A stretch of 64,000 bases of DNA. Origin: Nitrobium sp046350935. Its GTDB lineage: Bacteria > Nitrospirota > Thermodesulfovibrionia > Thermodesulfovibrionales > Dissulfurispiraceae. The DNA lies in NCBI GenBank assembly GCA_046350935.1, contig JAXLZK010000014.1, forward strand, positions 15,251 through 79,250, given 5' to 3'. The notes beneath the pieces are model-generated. The model searched no databases, was not told where the DNA came from, and saw only the letters and a list, made by a program, of their open reading frames with translations. Positions 7,991 through 15,639 of the stretch are shown here, one piece after another (position 1 is the first letter of the stretch; each line of letters starts with the position of its first letter). A program made the position numbers and the translations under genes.

Positions 7991-8932
7991 GTGCCGATAC
8001 TTCAGAAGAAGAATTCCCTTGATCTTGCCTTCTCATTGGTCACCGCCATTGCATCCTTTACCGTTATCATCCTGATCCTCGGGATTCTTGTGGTGCTGGT
8101 GCGGGAGTCTTCCCCTGCCCTGGAGAAATTCGGCCTCTTCGGCTTCCTGTTCTCCACCGATTGGAACCCGGTGAAGGAGTCCTTCGGCGCGGCAACTGCG
8201 GTGTTCGGCACCCTGGTGACTACTCTCCTCTCCCTTCTCATCGCGATCCCCGCCGCCATAGGAATCGCCATTTTCGTGACGGAGATTGCCCCGGACTTCC
8301 TGAAAGGCCCCATCGGCGCCGCCATCGAGCTCCTGGCGGCAATCCCCAGCATCATCTACGGCATGTGGGGGCTCTTCACTCTGGCGCCCATTATGGCCAA
8401 GTACATAGAACCCGCTCTCCAAAAGAGCGTCGGGAAGCTCCCCCTCGGTGGAGTCCTCTTCCAGGGGACCCCCATGGGCATCGACCTCTTTACGGCAAGC
8501 GTCATCCTGAGCATCATGATTATCCCTTTCACCGCCAGTATTGCCCGGGACTCCTTCAACCTTACCCCGGCGGTGGTGAAAGAGTCCGCCTATGCCATCG
8601 GCGCAACAAAGTGGGAGGTGATGAAGAATATCGTCCTCCCCTATTCGAAGCTCGGCGTCTTCGGCGGTATCGTCCTCTCCCTGGGGAGAGCACTGGGAGA
8701 AACCATGGCGGTGGCCTTTGTCCTCGGTAACAATCACCAGATCACCACCTCCCTTCTCGATGCCGCCGCCACCATCACCGTCTCCCTTGCCAACGAATTC
8801 ACCGAAGCGGATACCGACATTTACCTCTCTTCGCTCTTTTCCCTCGCCCTGGTGCTCTTTGTGCTGAGTTTCATCGTCCTGGCTGTTGCCAAGGTTTTTC
8901 TCCTCAAAGCAGGAAGGAGGCATTCGCGGTGA
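7991..8932 (+). CDS. pstC: Phosphate ABC transporter permease PstC
   Basis: Inner-membrane permease subunit of the high-affinity phosphate importer, paired with PstA and driven by PstB. 313 residues with six predicted membrane segments. The cytoplasmic EAA loop reads ESAYAIGATKWEVMKNIVLPYSKLGVFGGIVLSLGRALGET (key residues E-A-x2-G-A-x8-LP-x-LG-R-A-GE). A periplasmic loop after segment 1 (SSPALEKFGLFGFLF) is typical of PstC. GTG start at 7991. The stop overlaps the pstA start by 4 bases (GTGA), implying translational coupling. Confidence 0.95.
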   Translation: MPILQKKNSLDLAFSLVTAIASFTVIILILGILVVLVRESSPALEKFGLFGFLFSTDWNPVKESFGAATAVFGTLVTTLLSLLIAIPAAIGIAIFVTEIAPDFLKGPIGAAIELLAAIPSIIYGMWGLFTLAPIMAKYIEPALQKSVGKLPLGGVLFQGTPMGIDLFTASVILSIMIIPFTASIARDSFNLTPAVVKESAYAIGATKWEVMKNIVLPYSKLGVFGGIVLSLGRALGETMAVAFVLGNNHQITTSLLDAAATITVSLANEFTEADTDIYLSSLFSLALVLFVLSFIVLAVAKVFLLKAGRRHSR

Positions 8933-9768
8933 AAAGCGAGAGGAAGAGGAAGCTTGAGAGTTTTATCGCGCTGGGCCTGAGCACCCTTGCCGCCTTGTTC
9001 GGCCTTTTCTGGTTGGTCTTTATCCTCGGGGATGTCCTTGTCCATGGGATCGGGGCGTTGAAGCCCGCGCTGTTCCTGAAGGACCCCACCCCGGCGGGGA
9101 TGAGCGGAGGCGGTCTGCGTAACGCTTTTGTCGGGCAGATGCTTATTACCTTTTTCGCTACCCTGATAGGGGTTCCTGTCGGCGTTCTCGGCGGCACTTT
9201 CCTCGCAGAGTATGCCCGGGGGACAAAGACCGCCGGCGTCATCAGCATCCTCTCCGACATCATGGTCAGCGTTCCTTCCATTGTGATCGGGACCTTCATC
9301 TATGCTGTCCTGGTACGGCCGGTCGGACACTTCAGCGGGTGGGCGGGGGCGATCGCCCTGGCGGTGATCATGATTCCGGTGGTGCTGAGGACTACGGAGG
9401 ATATGCTCTCCCTGGTGCCCTGGACCCTGCGGGAAGCCGCTTTCGCCCTTGGGGCTCCCTACTACAAAGTTATCATTCAGGTGGTCTATCGCGGGGCTGC
9501 CACCGGCATCCTGACAGGCATTCTCCTCTCCATCTCCCGGGTTGCGGGGGAGACCGCTCCTCTCCTCTTCACGTCCTTCAACAACGCCTTCTTTTCCTCA
9601 AATATGAAGGGACCGGTCTCCTCGCTGACCGTTACCATATTCCAATATGCAATGGGCCCTTATGAGGAGTGGCATGTACAGGCATGGGCCGCCTCTTTCG
9701 TCATTACCCTCTTCATCCTGCTCCTCACCATTGCGGGAAGACTACTCATCAAGTGGAGGTACAAGTAG
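8929..9768 (+). CDS. pstA: Phosphate ABC transporter permease PstA
   Basis: Second permease of PstSCAB, 279 residues with six membrane segments. The family loop LREAAFALGAPYYKVIIQVVYRGA (coupling-helix residues A-x2-GA) and the ISRVAGETAPLLFT segment are PstA-specific. GTG start at 8929 overlaps the pstC stop. Its own TAG stop (9766-9768) shares a base with the pstB GTG. Confidence 0.95.
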   Translation: MKSERKRKLESFIALGLSTLAALFGLFWLVFILGDVLVHGIGALKPALFLKDPTPAGMSGGGLRNAFVGQMLITFFATLIGVPVGVLGGTFLAEYARGTKTAGVISILSDIMVSVPSIVIGTFIYAVLVRPVGHFSGWAGAIALAVIMIPVVLRTTEDMLSLVPWTLREAAFALGAPYYKVIIQVVYRGAATGILTGILLSISRVAGETAPLLFTSFNNAFFSSNMKGPVSSLTVTIFQYAMGPYEEWHVQAWAASFVITLFILLLTIAGRLLIKWRYK

Positions 9769-10532
9769 TGACGGAAGCAGTAGAAATCGAGGCAAGAAAC
9801 CTGAACTTCTATTATGCGGGGACGGTCCATGCCCTCAAGCAGATCAACCTCTCCGCATACAAAAACGCGGTGACCTCCCTGATCGGTCCCTCCGGGTGCG
9901 GGAAGACCACCCTGCTCCGGTGCTGCAACAGGATGCACGACCTCTACCCGAAGAACAGGTATGAGGGAGAGCTTTTTTTTGAAGGAAAGGATATTCTTTC
10001 CAATGACATCGATGTGATCAGGCTCCGGAGCAGCATCGGGATGGTTTTCCAGAAGCCGACGCCTTTCCCCATGACTATTTTCGATAATATCGCCTATGGC
10101 CTCAAGCTGAAGGGGATCAGGAGGAGGGCGGAGCTTTCGGAGAGGGTGGAGGGGGCGCTGAAGAGCGCGGCCCTCTGGGATGAAGTGAAGGACAAGCTCC
10201 ATGTCAGTGCCTACGATCTGTCGGGGGGGCAGCAGCAGAGACTTGTCATCGCGCGGGCCCTTGCGGTGGAGCCCCACGTGCTGCTCTTCGACGAGCCCAC
10301 CTCCGCACTCGACCCCATCTCCACCGGGAAAATAGAAGAGCTTATCGTTCACCTGAAAAAAGATGTTACAATACTCATCGTAACGCATAATATGCAGCAG
10401 GCCGCGCGCATATCGGACTGGACGGGGTTCATGATGCTCGGCGAGCTGATCGAGTTCGATCACACCGGCAAGATTTTCACCGCGCCCTCTGAGAAGCTCA
10501 CGGAAGATTATATTACAGGGAGGTTTGGCTGA
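9768..10532 (+). CDS. pstB: Phosphate ABC transporter ATPase PstB
   Basis: ATP-hydrolysing subunit of the phosphate importer, 254 residues, the usual family length. Walker A is GPSGCGKTT, the Q-loop lies in GMVFQKPTPFPMTI (the FPMTI run is typical of PstB), the signature is LSGGQQQR, Walker B is VLLFDEPTSALD and the switch His is in VTHNMQQA. I chose the GTG at 9768 because the protein then begins VTEAVEIEARNLNFYY, matching the family, with gagg about 10 bases ahead. Upstream in-frame starts lie inside pstA. Its stop overlaps the phoU start (TGATG). Confidence 0.96.
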   Translation: MTEAVEIEARNLNFYYAGTVHALKQINLSAYKNAVTSLIGPSGCGKTTLLRCCNRMHDLYPKNRYEGELFFEGKDILSNDIDVIRLRSSIGMVFQKPTPFPMTIFDNIAYGLKLKGIRRRAELSERVEGALKSAALWDEVKDKLHVSAYDLSGGQQQRLVIARALAVEPHVLLFDEPTSALDPISTGKIEELIVHLKKDVTILIVTHNMQQAARISDWTGFMMLGELIEFDHTGKIFTAPSEKLTEDYITGRFG

Positions 10533-11209
10533 TGTCCGTCTTCGATGAAGAACTGCTGGACCTGAAGGCGAAAGTCTTGAAGATGGGGGCGATGGTGGAG
10601 GCCGCCGTCAGGGATTCCGTGCGCTCGCTGGTGGAAAGGGACAGGGAGCTTGCTAAAGCGGTCATCGAGAGGGACCATCAGATCAACACCCTCGATGTGG
10701 AGATCGATGAGGACGGCATCCGGCTCATTGCACTGAAGCAGCCTAAGGCGGGGGACCTTCGGTTCATCACCACCGCCATGAAGATCACCACCGATCTCGA
10801 AAGGATGGGAGACCTGGCGGTGAACATCGCCGAAAGGTCCCTGGAGCTGAGCGAAGAGCCCCTTCTGAAACCCTACATCGATATCCCCCATATGAGCCGG
10901 CTCGCCCAGGGAATGACGCGGGACGCCCTTGACGCCTTCGTGAAGAGGGATAAGGGGCTCGCGATGGATGTGATCATGCGGGACGACGAAGTCGACGACC
11001 TGAAGCAGGAGGTGCTGAAAGAGCTCCTCTTTTTCATGGTGCAGGACCCCACCACCGCGTCCCGGGCCATGAAGATCAGCTTCGTGGCGCAGTATCTGGA
11101 GCGCATTGCGGACCATGCCACCAATATCGCCGAAATGGTTATCTACCTCGTGGCCGGCAAGATAATACGGCACATGGGCCCGGCAGTGGACCGGGAGGAG
11201 CAGAGGTAA
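10532..11209 (+). CDS. phoU: PhoU phosphate-signalling regulator
   Basis: Cytoplasmic accessory protein that links PstSCAB to the PhoR/PhoB system and restrains phosphate uptake. 225 residues, all helical, made of two PhoU repeats, each with the E/DxxxD metal-binding pattern (DLERMGDLAVNIAE in the first and LERIADHATNIAEM in the second). Last gene of the pst operon. No phoR/phoB pair is seen in the window. Confidence 0.95.
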   Translation: MSVFDEELLDLKAKVLKMGAMVEAAVRDSVRSLVERDRELAKAVIERDHQINTLDVEIDEDGIRLIALKQPKAGDLRFITTAMKITTDLERMGDLAVNIAERSLELSEEPLLKPYIDIPHMSRLAQGMTRDALDAFVKRDKGLAMDVIMRDDEVDDLKQEVLKELLFFMVQDPTTASRAMKISFVAQYLERIADHATNIAEMVIYLVAGKIIRHMGPAVDREEQR

Positions 11210-11246
11210 TGCCGGAGGGCGGATGCGCGCACGGAGGAGAGCGCGG

Positions 11247-12587
11247 TCAGATGCTGTAGTCCTTGATTTTGGTCAGCAGGGTCTTGTAATCCACCTGGAG
11301 TATCGAGGCGGCTTTCGTCTTGTTGCCCGCGGTGATCTCCAGGACCCTCCGTATCGCCTGTCTCTCCACCTTCCGCACCGCCATCGCGGATAGCTCCTTG
11401 AGGGGCAGGAGTGCGCCCGGCTCCTTTTCTTCGATAAAGAGCCCTATGTCCTCCACATTGATCACCGTGCCGCCGGAGAGGAGGACCGCTCTCCGGACCA
11501 CGTTCTTCAGCTCGCGTACGTTCCCGGGCCAAGAGTGCTCCTGCAAGACCCGCAGGGCGTTGTCCGAAAGGCAGCAGCCCGGCTTGTGCAGCTCCTTGCA
11601 CGCCTCGACCAGGAACTTCTGCGCCAGGAAAAGGACGTCCTCCACCCTCTCCCGGAGCGGGGGGAGCGTAATGACGAATTCGGAAAGGCGGAAGAAGAGG
11701 TCCTCCCTGAACCGCTTCTCCCTGACTGCCTGGTGCAGGTCGGAGTTGGAGGCGGCGATGAGGCGGACATTCACCTCCACCGGCCGTATGCTGCCGAGGG
11801 GGTAGATCCGCTTCTCCTCCACGGCCCGGAGCAGCTTTCCCTGGACATAGGGAGACATATTCTGCAGCTCGTCGATGAGGAGAGTGCCCCCGTCGGCGAT
11901 CTCGAAAAAGCCCTTCTTTTTCTTGTCGGCCCCGGTAAAAGCGCCCTTTTCGTAGCCGAAGAGCTCGCTTTCCACCAGCGTTTCGGGGAGCGCCCCGATA
12001 TCGACCATGACGAAGGGGCCGCCCACCCTCCTGCTCAGGCGGTGGATGGTCCTTGCGACGGTGGTCTTCCCTGTGCCGGTTTCCCCCTGGATGATGACGG
12101 AAAAGTCGCTGGGGGAAACCTGCTGCACCCTGTCGATGATCTCCTGGATCGCGCGGCTTGTGCCGAAAAAGCCTTCCGAGGAGACCTCCACGGCGGTATG
12201 CAGTCTTTTTATCTCTTTCACAAGGCCGGCTTGCTCGATGGCCCGCTTCAGCGTGACGAAGAGCCTTTCGAAATCGGGGGGCTTGACGATGAAGTCGTAG
12301 GCGCCCACCTTGATCGCTTCCACGGCGGTGGAGATATCGGCGTGCCCGGTGATGATGATCATGGGGACGTCGGGATCGATCTTCTTGAGCGCCAGCATTG
12401 TCTCGATCCCGTCCATATGCGGCATCTTCAGGTCGATCAGGACGGCATCGGGCCTCCCCTCGGCCATCGCCGCCATCGCCTCCCTCCCTCCGGGGGCGTC
12501 GAAGGTGCTGAAGCCGGCCCCCCGCAGCGATTCGCTGAAGCAGAACCGGACGAAATCCTCATCATCGACAATAAGCACCGTGCTCAT
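11247..12587 (-). CDS. NtrC-family sigma-54 response regulator
   Basis: Transcription activator of sigma-54 RNA polymerase. The receiver domain (1-120) has the acidic pocket VDDE, phospho-acceptor Asp52 (VLIDLKMP), Thr80 and Lys102. The AAA+ domain (about 138-370) has Walker A GETGTGKT (168-175), the sigma-54 contact loop GAFTGA (215-220) and Walker B GGTLLIDE. A C-terminal Fis-type helix-turn-helix follows (AIRRVLEITAGNKTKAASIL). The partner kinase is not adjacent. The start ATG overlaps the stop of the upstream small gene by 4 bases, so the two are translated together. It ends 38 bp from phoU, which runs toward it. Confidence 0.94.
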   Translation of the reverse strand: MSTVLIVDDEDFVRFCFSESLRGAGFSTFDAPGGREAMAAMAEGRPDAVLIDLKMPHMDGIETMLALKKIDPDVPMIIITGHADISTAVEAIKVGAYDFIVKPPDFERLFVTLKRAIEQAGLVKEIKRLHTAVEVSSEGFFGTSRAIQEIIDRVQQVSPSDFSVIIQGETGTGKTTVARTIHRLSRRVGGPFVMVDIGALPETLVESELFGYEKGAFTGADKKKKGFFEIADGGTLLIDELQNMSPYVQGKLLRAVEEKRIYPLGSIRPVEVNVRLIAASNSDLHQAVREKRFREDLFFRLSEFVITLPPLRERVEDVLFLAQKFLVEACKELHKPGCCLSDNALRVLQEHSWPGNVRELKNVVRRAVLLSGGTVINVEDIGLFIEEKEPGALLPLKELSAMAVRKVERQAIRRVLEITAGNKTKAASILQVDYKTLLTKIKDYSI

Positions 12588-12919
12588 GGCATTGTGACGG
12601 CTATCTCATAAGTCCCTACGCCGACTTTATCGGCGATACCCTTCTGCCAGAGGAGTTCCATCGTCTTCACCTTCGCGCTCTTCGCCACCATCAGGATCAG
12701 CTTGGGGCCGGAATGCGCCATCTCGGCCCAGGCGTCCGCTTTTCCGGAGGTGACGCTGCTTTCCGTCTCCACCTCCAGGACCGCGAGGACGAGGCCATGA
12801 TTGGCGAGGACCAGGTCCGGGCTTCCCCCCGCATTGGTGCGTATCTCCTTGTACTCCCGCGCCAACCTGTGTCTGAGGTGATCGACGATCAGGTCGTGCA
12901 GCAATTGCTCGTTTGCCAT
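12584..12919 (-). CDS. Small nuclease-fold-like protein coupled to the regulator
   Basis: A 111-residue protein I cannot place firmly. Its centre reads GGSPDLVLANHGLVLAVLEV followed by ETESS, that is Pro-Asp, about 13 residues, then Glu-x-Glu. This resembles a PD-(D/E)xK nuclease core, although the final Lys is replaced by Glu-Thr. It continues with LILMVAK and a short C-terminal strand. No signal peptide or membrane segment. It is the first gene of a two-gene operon with the NtrC-type regulator and overlaps it by 4 bp. Function unknown; it may be a degenerate, non-catalytic nuclease fold used for binding. Confidence 0.6.
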   Translation of the reverse strand: MANEQLLHDLIVDHLRHRLAREYKEIRTNAGGSPDLVLANHGLVLAVLEVETESSVTSGKADAWAEMAHSGPKLILMVAKSAKVKTMELLWQKGIADKVGVGTYEIAVTMP

Positions 12920-12951
12920 GGAAATCCATCCTCCCCTTCCAAGGGTGTTCC

Positions 12952-13398
12952 CTACTTCTTTTTCTTCGTGAAATCCACCTGTATCACGTTTCTGGCGGGT
13001 TCCTGGACTTTTCCCCCGATGGCCCTCTCCCCCTCCGGCTTTATCTTCTCCTCCGATGCGGCTTCCAGCGGCTTTCGGCTCTGGAGCGTCACCACGAATT
13101 GCGCGCCCATTTCGGGAGAGTAGACGGCGGTGATATCGTTGGCCGGTATGGAACAGCGCTGGGGGGAGGTGCCGAAGACGAGCGTCACGGTGATCCCGTA
13201 CTCGTCCCAGGAGAAGTTCATCTTGCTGTTGAATACGAGAATGATCCCGTTCTCCTTTTCTTCCGGAGTAAAGCCGCGGGTCCCGAGGACTACCTTGTCT
13301 GAATAGCGCACGAGGACGAATACCCTGCCGGCGGACTGCAGGAATTCATAGAAGATATGCTTTTTTAAAGCGTTCAATGTCGCGTCGGGTGCTTCCAT
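12952..13398 (-). CDS. sspB: SspB-like ClpXP adaptor protein
   Basis: Likely adaptor that delivers ssrA-tagged, stalled translation products to the ClpXP protease. 148 residues. The conserved family core (VFVLVRYSDKVVLGTRGF, then IILVFNSKMNF, VTLVFGTSPQRCSIPANDITAVYSPEMG) forms the SspB beta-sandwich and peptide groove. A charged flexible tail ending KKKK may be the ClpX-binding tail. It lies 32 bp upstream of the nuclease-like gene on the same strand and may be co-transcribed, and it is divergent from the amidohydrolase gene. Confidence 0.8.
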   Translation of the reverse strand: MEAPDATLNALKKHIFYEFLQSAGRVFVLVRYSDKVVLGTRGFTPEEKENGIILVFNSKMNFSWDEYGITVTLVFGTSPQRCSIPANDITAVYSPEMGAQFVVTLQSRKPLEAASEEKIKPEGERAIGGKVQEPARNVIQVDFTKKKK

Positions 13399-13473
13399 CC
13401 GTCCTGTTTCCGCCTGCTCGATCCCCTTTCAGGGCTGCCTTGACAAAGCCTGGAAAATAATAAAGTATAGCAT

Positions 13474-14427
13474 ATGGTATCTGATTTACGCTTAGAGAGG
13501 ATGCTGCGCATTCCCCCTTTCAGGGACGCCCATGTCCACTTCCGGAAGGAAGGCATGCCGCTGCGGGAAGGGGAGCTGCAGGAGATCCCCGCTGCGTGCA
13601 GGGAAGCGGGGATTCTCTACCTGGAGGATATGGGAGAGAGGAGCGGCATCGGCCTGCGGGCAAAGGGGCTGCTCCAGCCCGATCTGCGCGTCCGGTCATC
13701 CGGGTATGCCCTCTCGCGGAAGGGCGCCTACGGCGCGTTTCTGGGGCGCGCCGTAGGGGGAGGAGCAGCGGAGCTCAGGGAGGTGGTGCGGGGGATAGCG
13801 GAGGAGGGAGCCGATTTCATAAAGGTGATCAACTCGGGAATCGTCCGTGCAGAGGGAAACAGAACCGTAACGGAAGGGGGATTTTCCGCCGGGGAGCTCC
13901 GGGCGCTCTGCGGGGCAGCGGGGGAAAGGGGGCTCCGCGTCGCCTGCCATGCCAATTCCGATACGGCGATCCGGAGCGCCGTCCTTGCCGGGGTCTCTTC
14001 CATAGAGCATGGTTTTTTCGTATCCGAAGAGACCCTCCACCTGATGCGGGAGAGGGGGGTGGCGTGGACACCCACCGTCATCGCCCTTTTGGGCATCGCC
14101 CCCCTTTTCTCCCCTGCTGAAAGGCACGCTCTCGAAGGCGTGGTGGAGGAGCATCTCCGCTCTCTCGCCTTTGCCGCTTCGCTTGGGGTAACGCTGCGCA
14201 TCGGGACGGACAGCGGCTCCCGCTGCATCCGCTACGGAGAGTCTTTTTTCGACGAGATGCGGTTGTTCGGGAAAGCGGGGCTTTCCCGGGAACAGATTCT
14301 CGCCGCTGCCTGCGTGGACAGGGAGGAGGCGGGTGAGGGGAATTATCTCCTGGTGCGGGAGGATTTTATCGAGACGCGCCGCGTCGAGGCGGTGTTCCGG
14401 GAGGGGAAGCGGATCGCGCCCGGTTAG
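13474..14427 (+). CDS. Amidohydrolase-superfamily metal-dependent hydrolase
   Basis: A 317-residue TIM-barrel hydrolase. Metal-binding and catalytic signatures are in order: DAHVHF (His20, His22), a candidate carboxylated lysine in DFIKVINSG, His in VACHANSD, His in SSIEHGFF and Asp in IGTDSG. This pattern places it with imidazolonepropionase / aryldialkylphosphatase-like amidohydrolases. The substrate is unknown. The start is uncertain: the ATG at 13474 has no clear ribosome site and sits just after a TATAGC-like -10, while the ATG at 13501 has a purine run almost touching it. Single gene, divergent from sspB, followed by repeat copy B. Confidence 0.8.
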   Translation: MVSDLRLERMLRIPPFRDAHVHFRKEGMPLREGELQEIPAACREAGILYLEDMGERSGIGLRAKGLLQPDLRVRSSGYALSRKGAYGAFLGRAVGGGAAELREVVRGIAEEGADFIKVINSGIVRAEGNRTVTEGGFSAGELRALCGAAGERGLRVACHANSDTAIRSAVLAGVSSIEHGFFVSEETLHLMRERGVAWTPTVIALLGIAPLFSPAERHALEGVVEEHLRSLAFAASLGVTLRIGTDSGSRCIRYGESFFDEMRLFGKAGLSREQILAAACVDREEAGEGNYLLVREDFIETRRVEAVFREGKRIAPG

Positions 14428-14461
14428 GAATCAGGCAGACCCTTCTGAATAGGTATCATCT

Positions 14462-14600
14462 GGTGTGGGGCGAGGGGATACCCCCTGCCCCCCACACTCC
14501 GCTTCAGAATCCGTCACCCCGGCGAAAGCCGGGGTCCAGTTCCTTTTGAAAGGACTGTGGATCCCGGCTCAGAGGTCCTGCCGGAATGACGAAAGAGACA
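14462..14600. repeat. Composite dispersed repeat, copy B (short form)
   Basis: Begins tggggcgagggga and has the ccctgccccccacactccg and palindromic gcgaaagccggggtccag / ggatcccggctcagagg modules seen in copies A and C. It lacks the roughly 200-bp middle part (the tttgcgagcg..gttacctg section), so it is an internally deleted relative. Confidence 0.7.
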
Positions 14601-14625
14601 CACGACTGCCCGGGCGCCCGGCGTT

Positions 14626-15447
14626 CTATGCGGCTTTCTTCCGGTAGAGGAAGAGCAGCACCCCTGCTAGGACCATCAGCCCGCTCAGCACCTGCCCCAT
14701 GGTGAGGAAGCCCAGGACGAACCCGAGCTGGCTGTCCGGCTCGCGGAAGAACTCCACGAAGAAGCGGAAGCAGCCGTAGAGGATGATGAAGAGCGCGGTG
14801 AGGACCCCCCGCTTCAGGCCTTTTCCCTTCACCGTCCAGAGGACGGCGAAGAGCACCACCCCCTCCAGGAGAAACTCATAGAGCGGGGAGGGATGGCGGG
14901 GCAGCGGCCCCCCCCCGGGAAAGACCATCGCCCACGGCACACCGGAGGGCCTGCCGTACAGCTCCGCATTGATGAAATTCCCGATCCTGCCGAGGCCGAT
15001 CCCGATGGGGGCGGTGGCGATCACCAGGTCGGCGGCATCCCAGAAGTCTACTTTGAAATGTCTGCAGAAAAGCAGGCCCGCGATGACGCTCCCGATGAAC
15101 CCTCCATGAAAGGACATGCCTCCGTGCCAGACCGCGAAGACCTCGAGGGGATGACGAAGGTAGTAGGAAAAATTATAGAAGAGCGCATAGCCCAGCCGTG
15201 CGCCCAGGAGCAGGCCGATGATCAGGTAGGTATAGAGGGTGTCCGCTTCCGCAAGACGGAGCGTGCGAACGTCGGTGCCGGCCGCGCTCCCTGATTTTCC
15301 GGCCCCTGTCTTCCCGCGCTCCTTTATCTGCCTCCGCACCAGGAGGTACGAGGAAGCGAACCCGAGAAGGTACATCATCCCGTACCACCGGACGGCGAGC
15401 GGCCCTACCCGCACGATTTCGGGGTTGACGGCTGGATACTCGATCAA
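14626..15447 (-). CDS. lgt: Prolipoprotein diacylglyceryl transferase
   Basis: Inner-membrane enzyme that moves diacylglycerol from phosphatidylglycerol to the lipobox cysteine of prolipoproteins. 273 residues, about seven membrane segments. The Lgt signature RIGNFINAELYGRPSGVPWA is present, as are the essential HGGMSFHGG motif and RWYGMMYLLGF near the N-terminus. A hydrophilic stretch at about residues 42-62 (KTGAGKSGSAAGTDV) is a small loop insertion. Divergent from the hybrid kinase gene. Confidence 0.95.
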   Translation of the reverse strand: MIEYPAVNPEIVRVGPLAVRWYGMMYLLGFASSYLLVRRQIKERGKTGAGKSGSAAGTDVRTLRLAEADTLYTYLIIGLLLGARLGYALFYNFSYYLRHPLEVFAVWHGGMSFHGGFIGSVIAGLLFCRHFKVDFWDAADLVIATAPIGIGLGRIGNFINAELYGRPSGVPWAMVFPGGGPLPRHPSPLYEFLLEGVVLFAVLWTVKGKGLKRGVLTALFIILYGCFRFFVEFFREPDSQLGFVLGFLTMGQVLSGLMVLAGVLLFLYRKKAA

Positions 15448-15639
15448 CGGAAGCCTCCTCTGCGCATATCTTTTTATTATACTCTAGTCATGAAAATTCT
15501 TGCCTTCCTCCGGGCACCGCCGTATTCTATAGGGAGGACAGGGAAAGAAGCCTCACGACGGCCTGCTCCAGGGTGCTTTTGGTGTATAATACTACCACGC
15601 GGAACGACAGGTACGGCCCTGTACGATGAAAAGAATACG

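Noticed and set aside
11535..12611. Plus-strand frame of 358 codons opposite the NtrC-type regulator
   Set aside because: Composition mirrors the regulator codons; no domain and no ribosome site.
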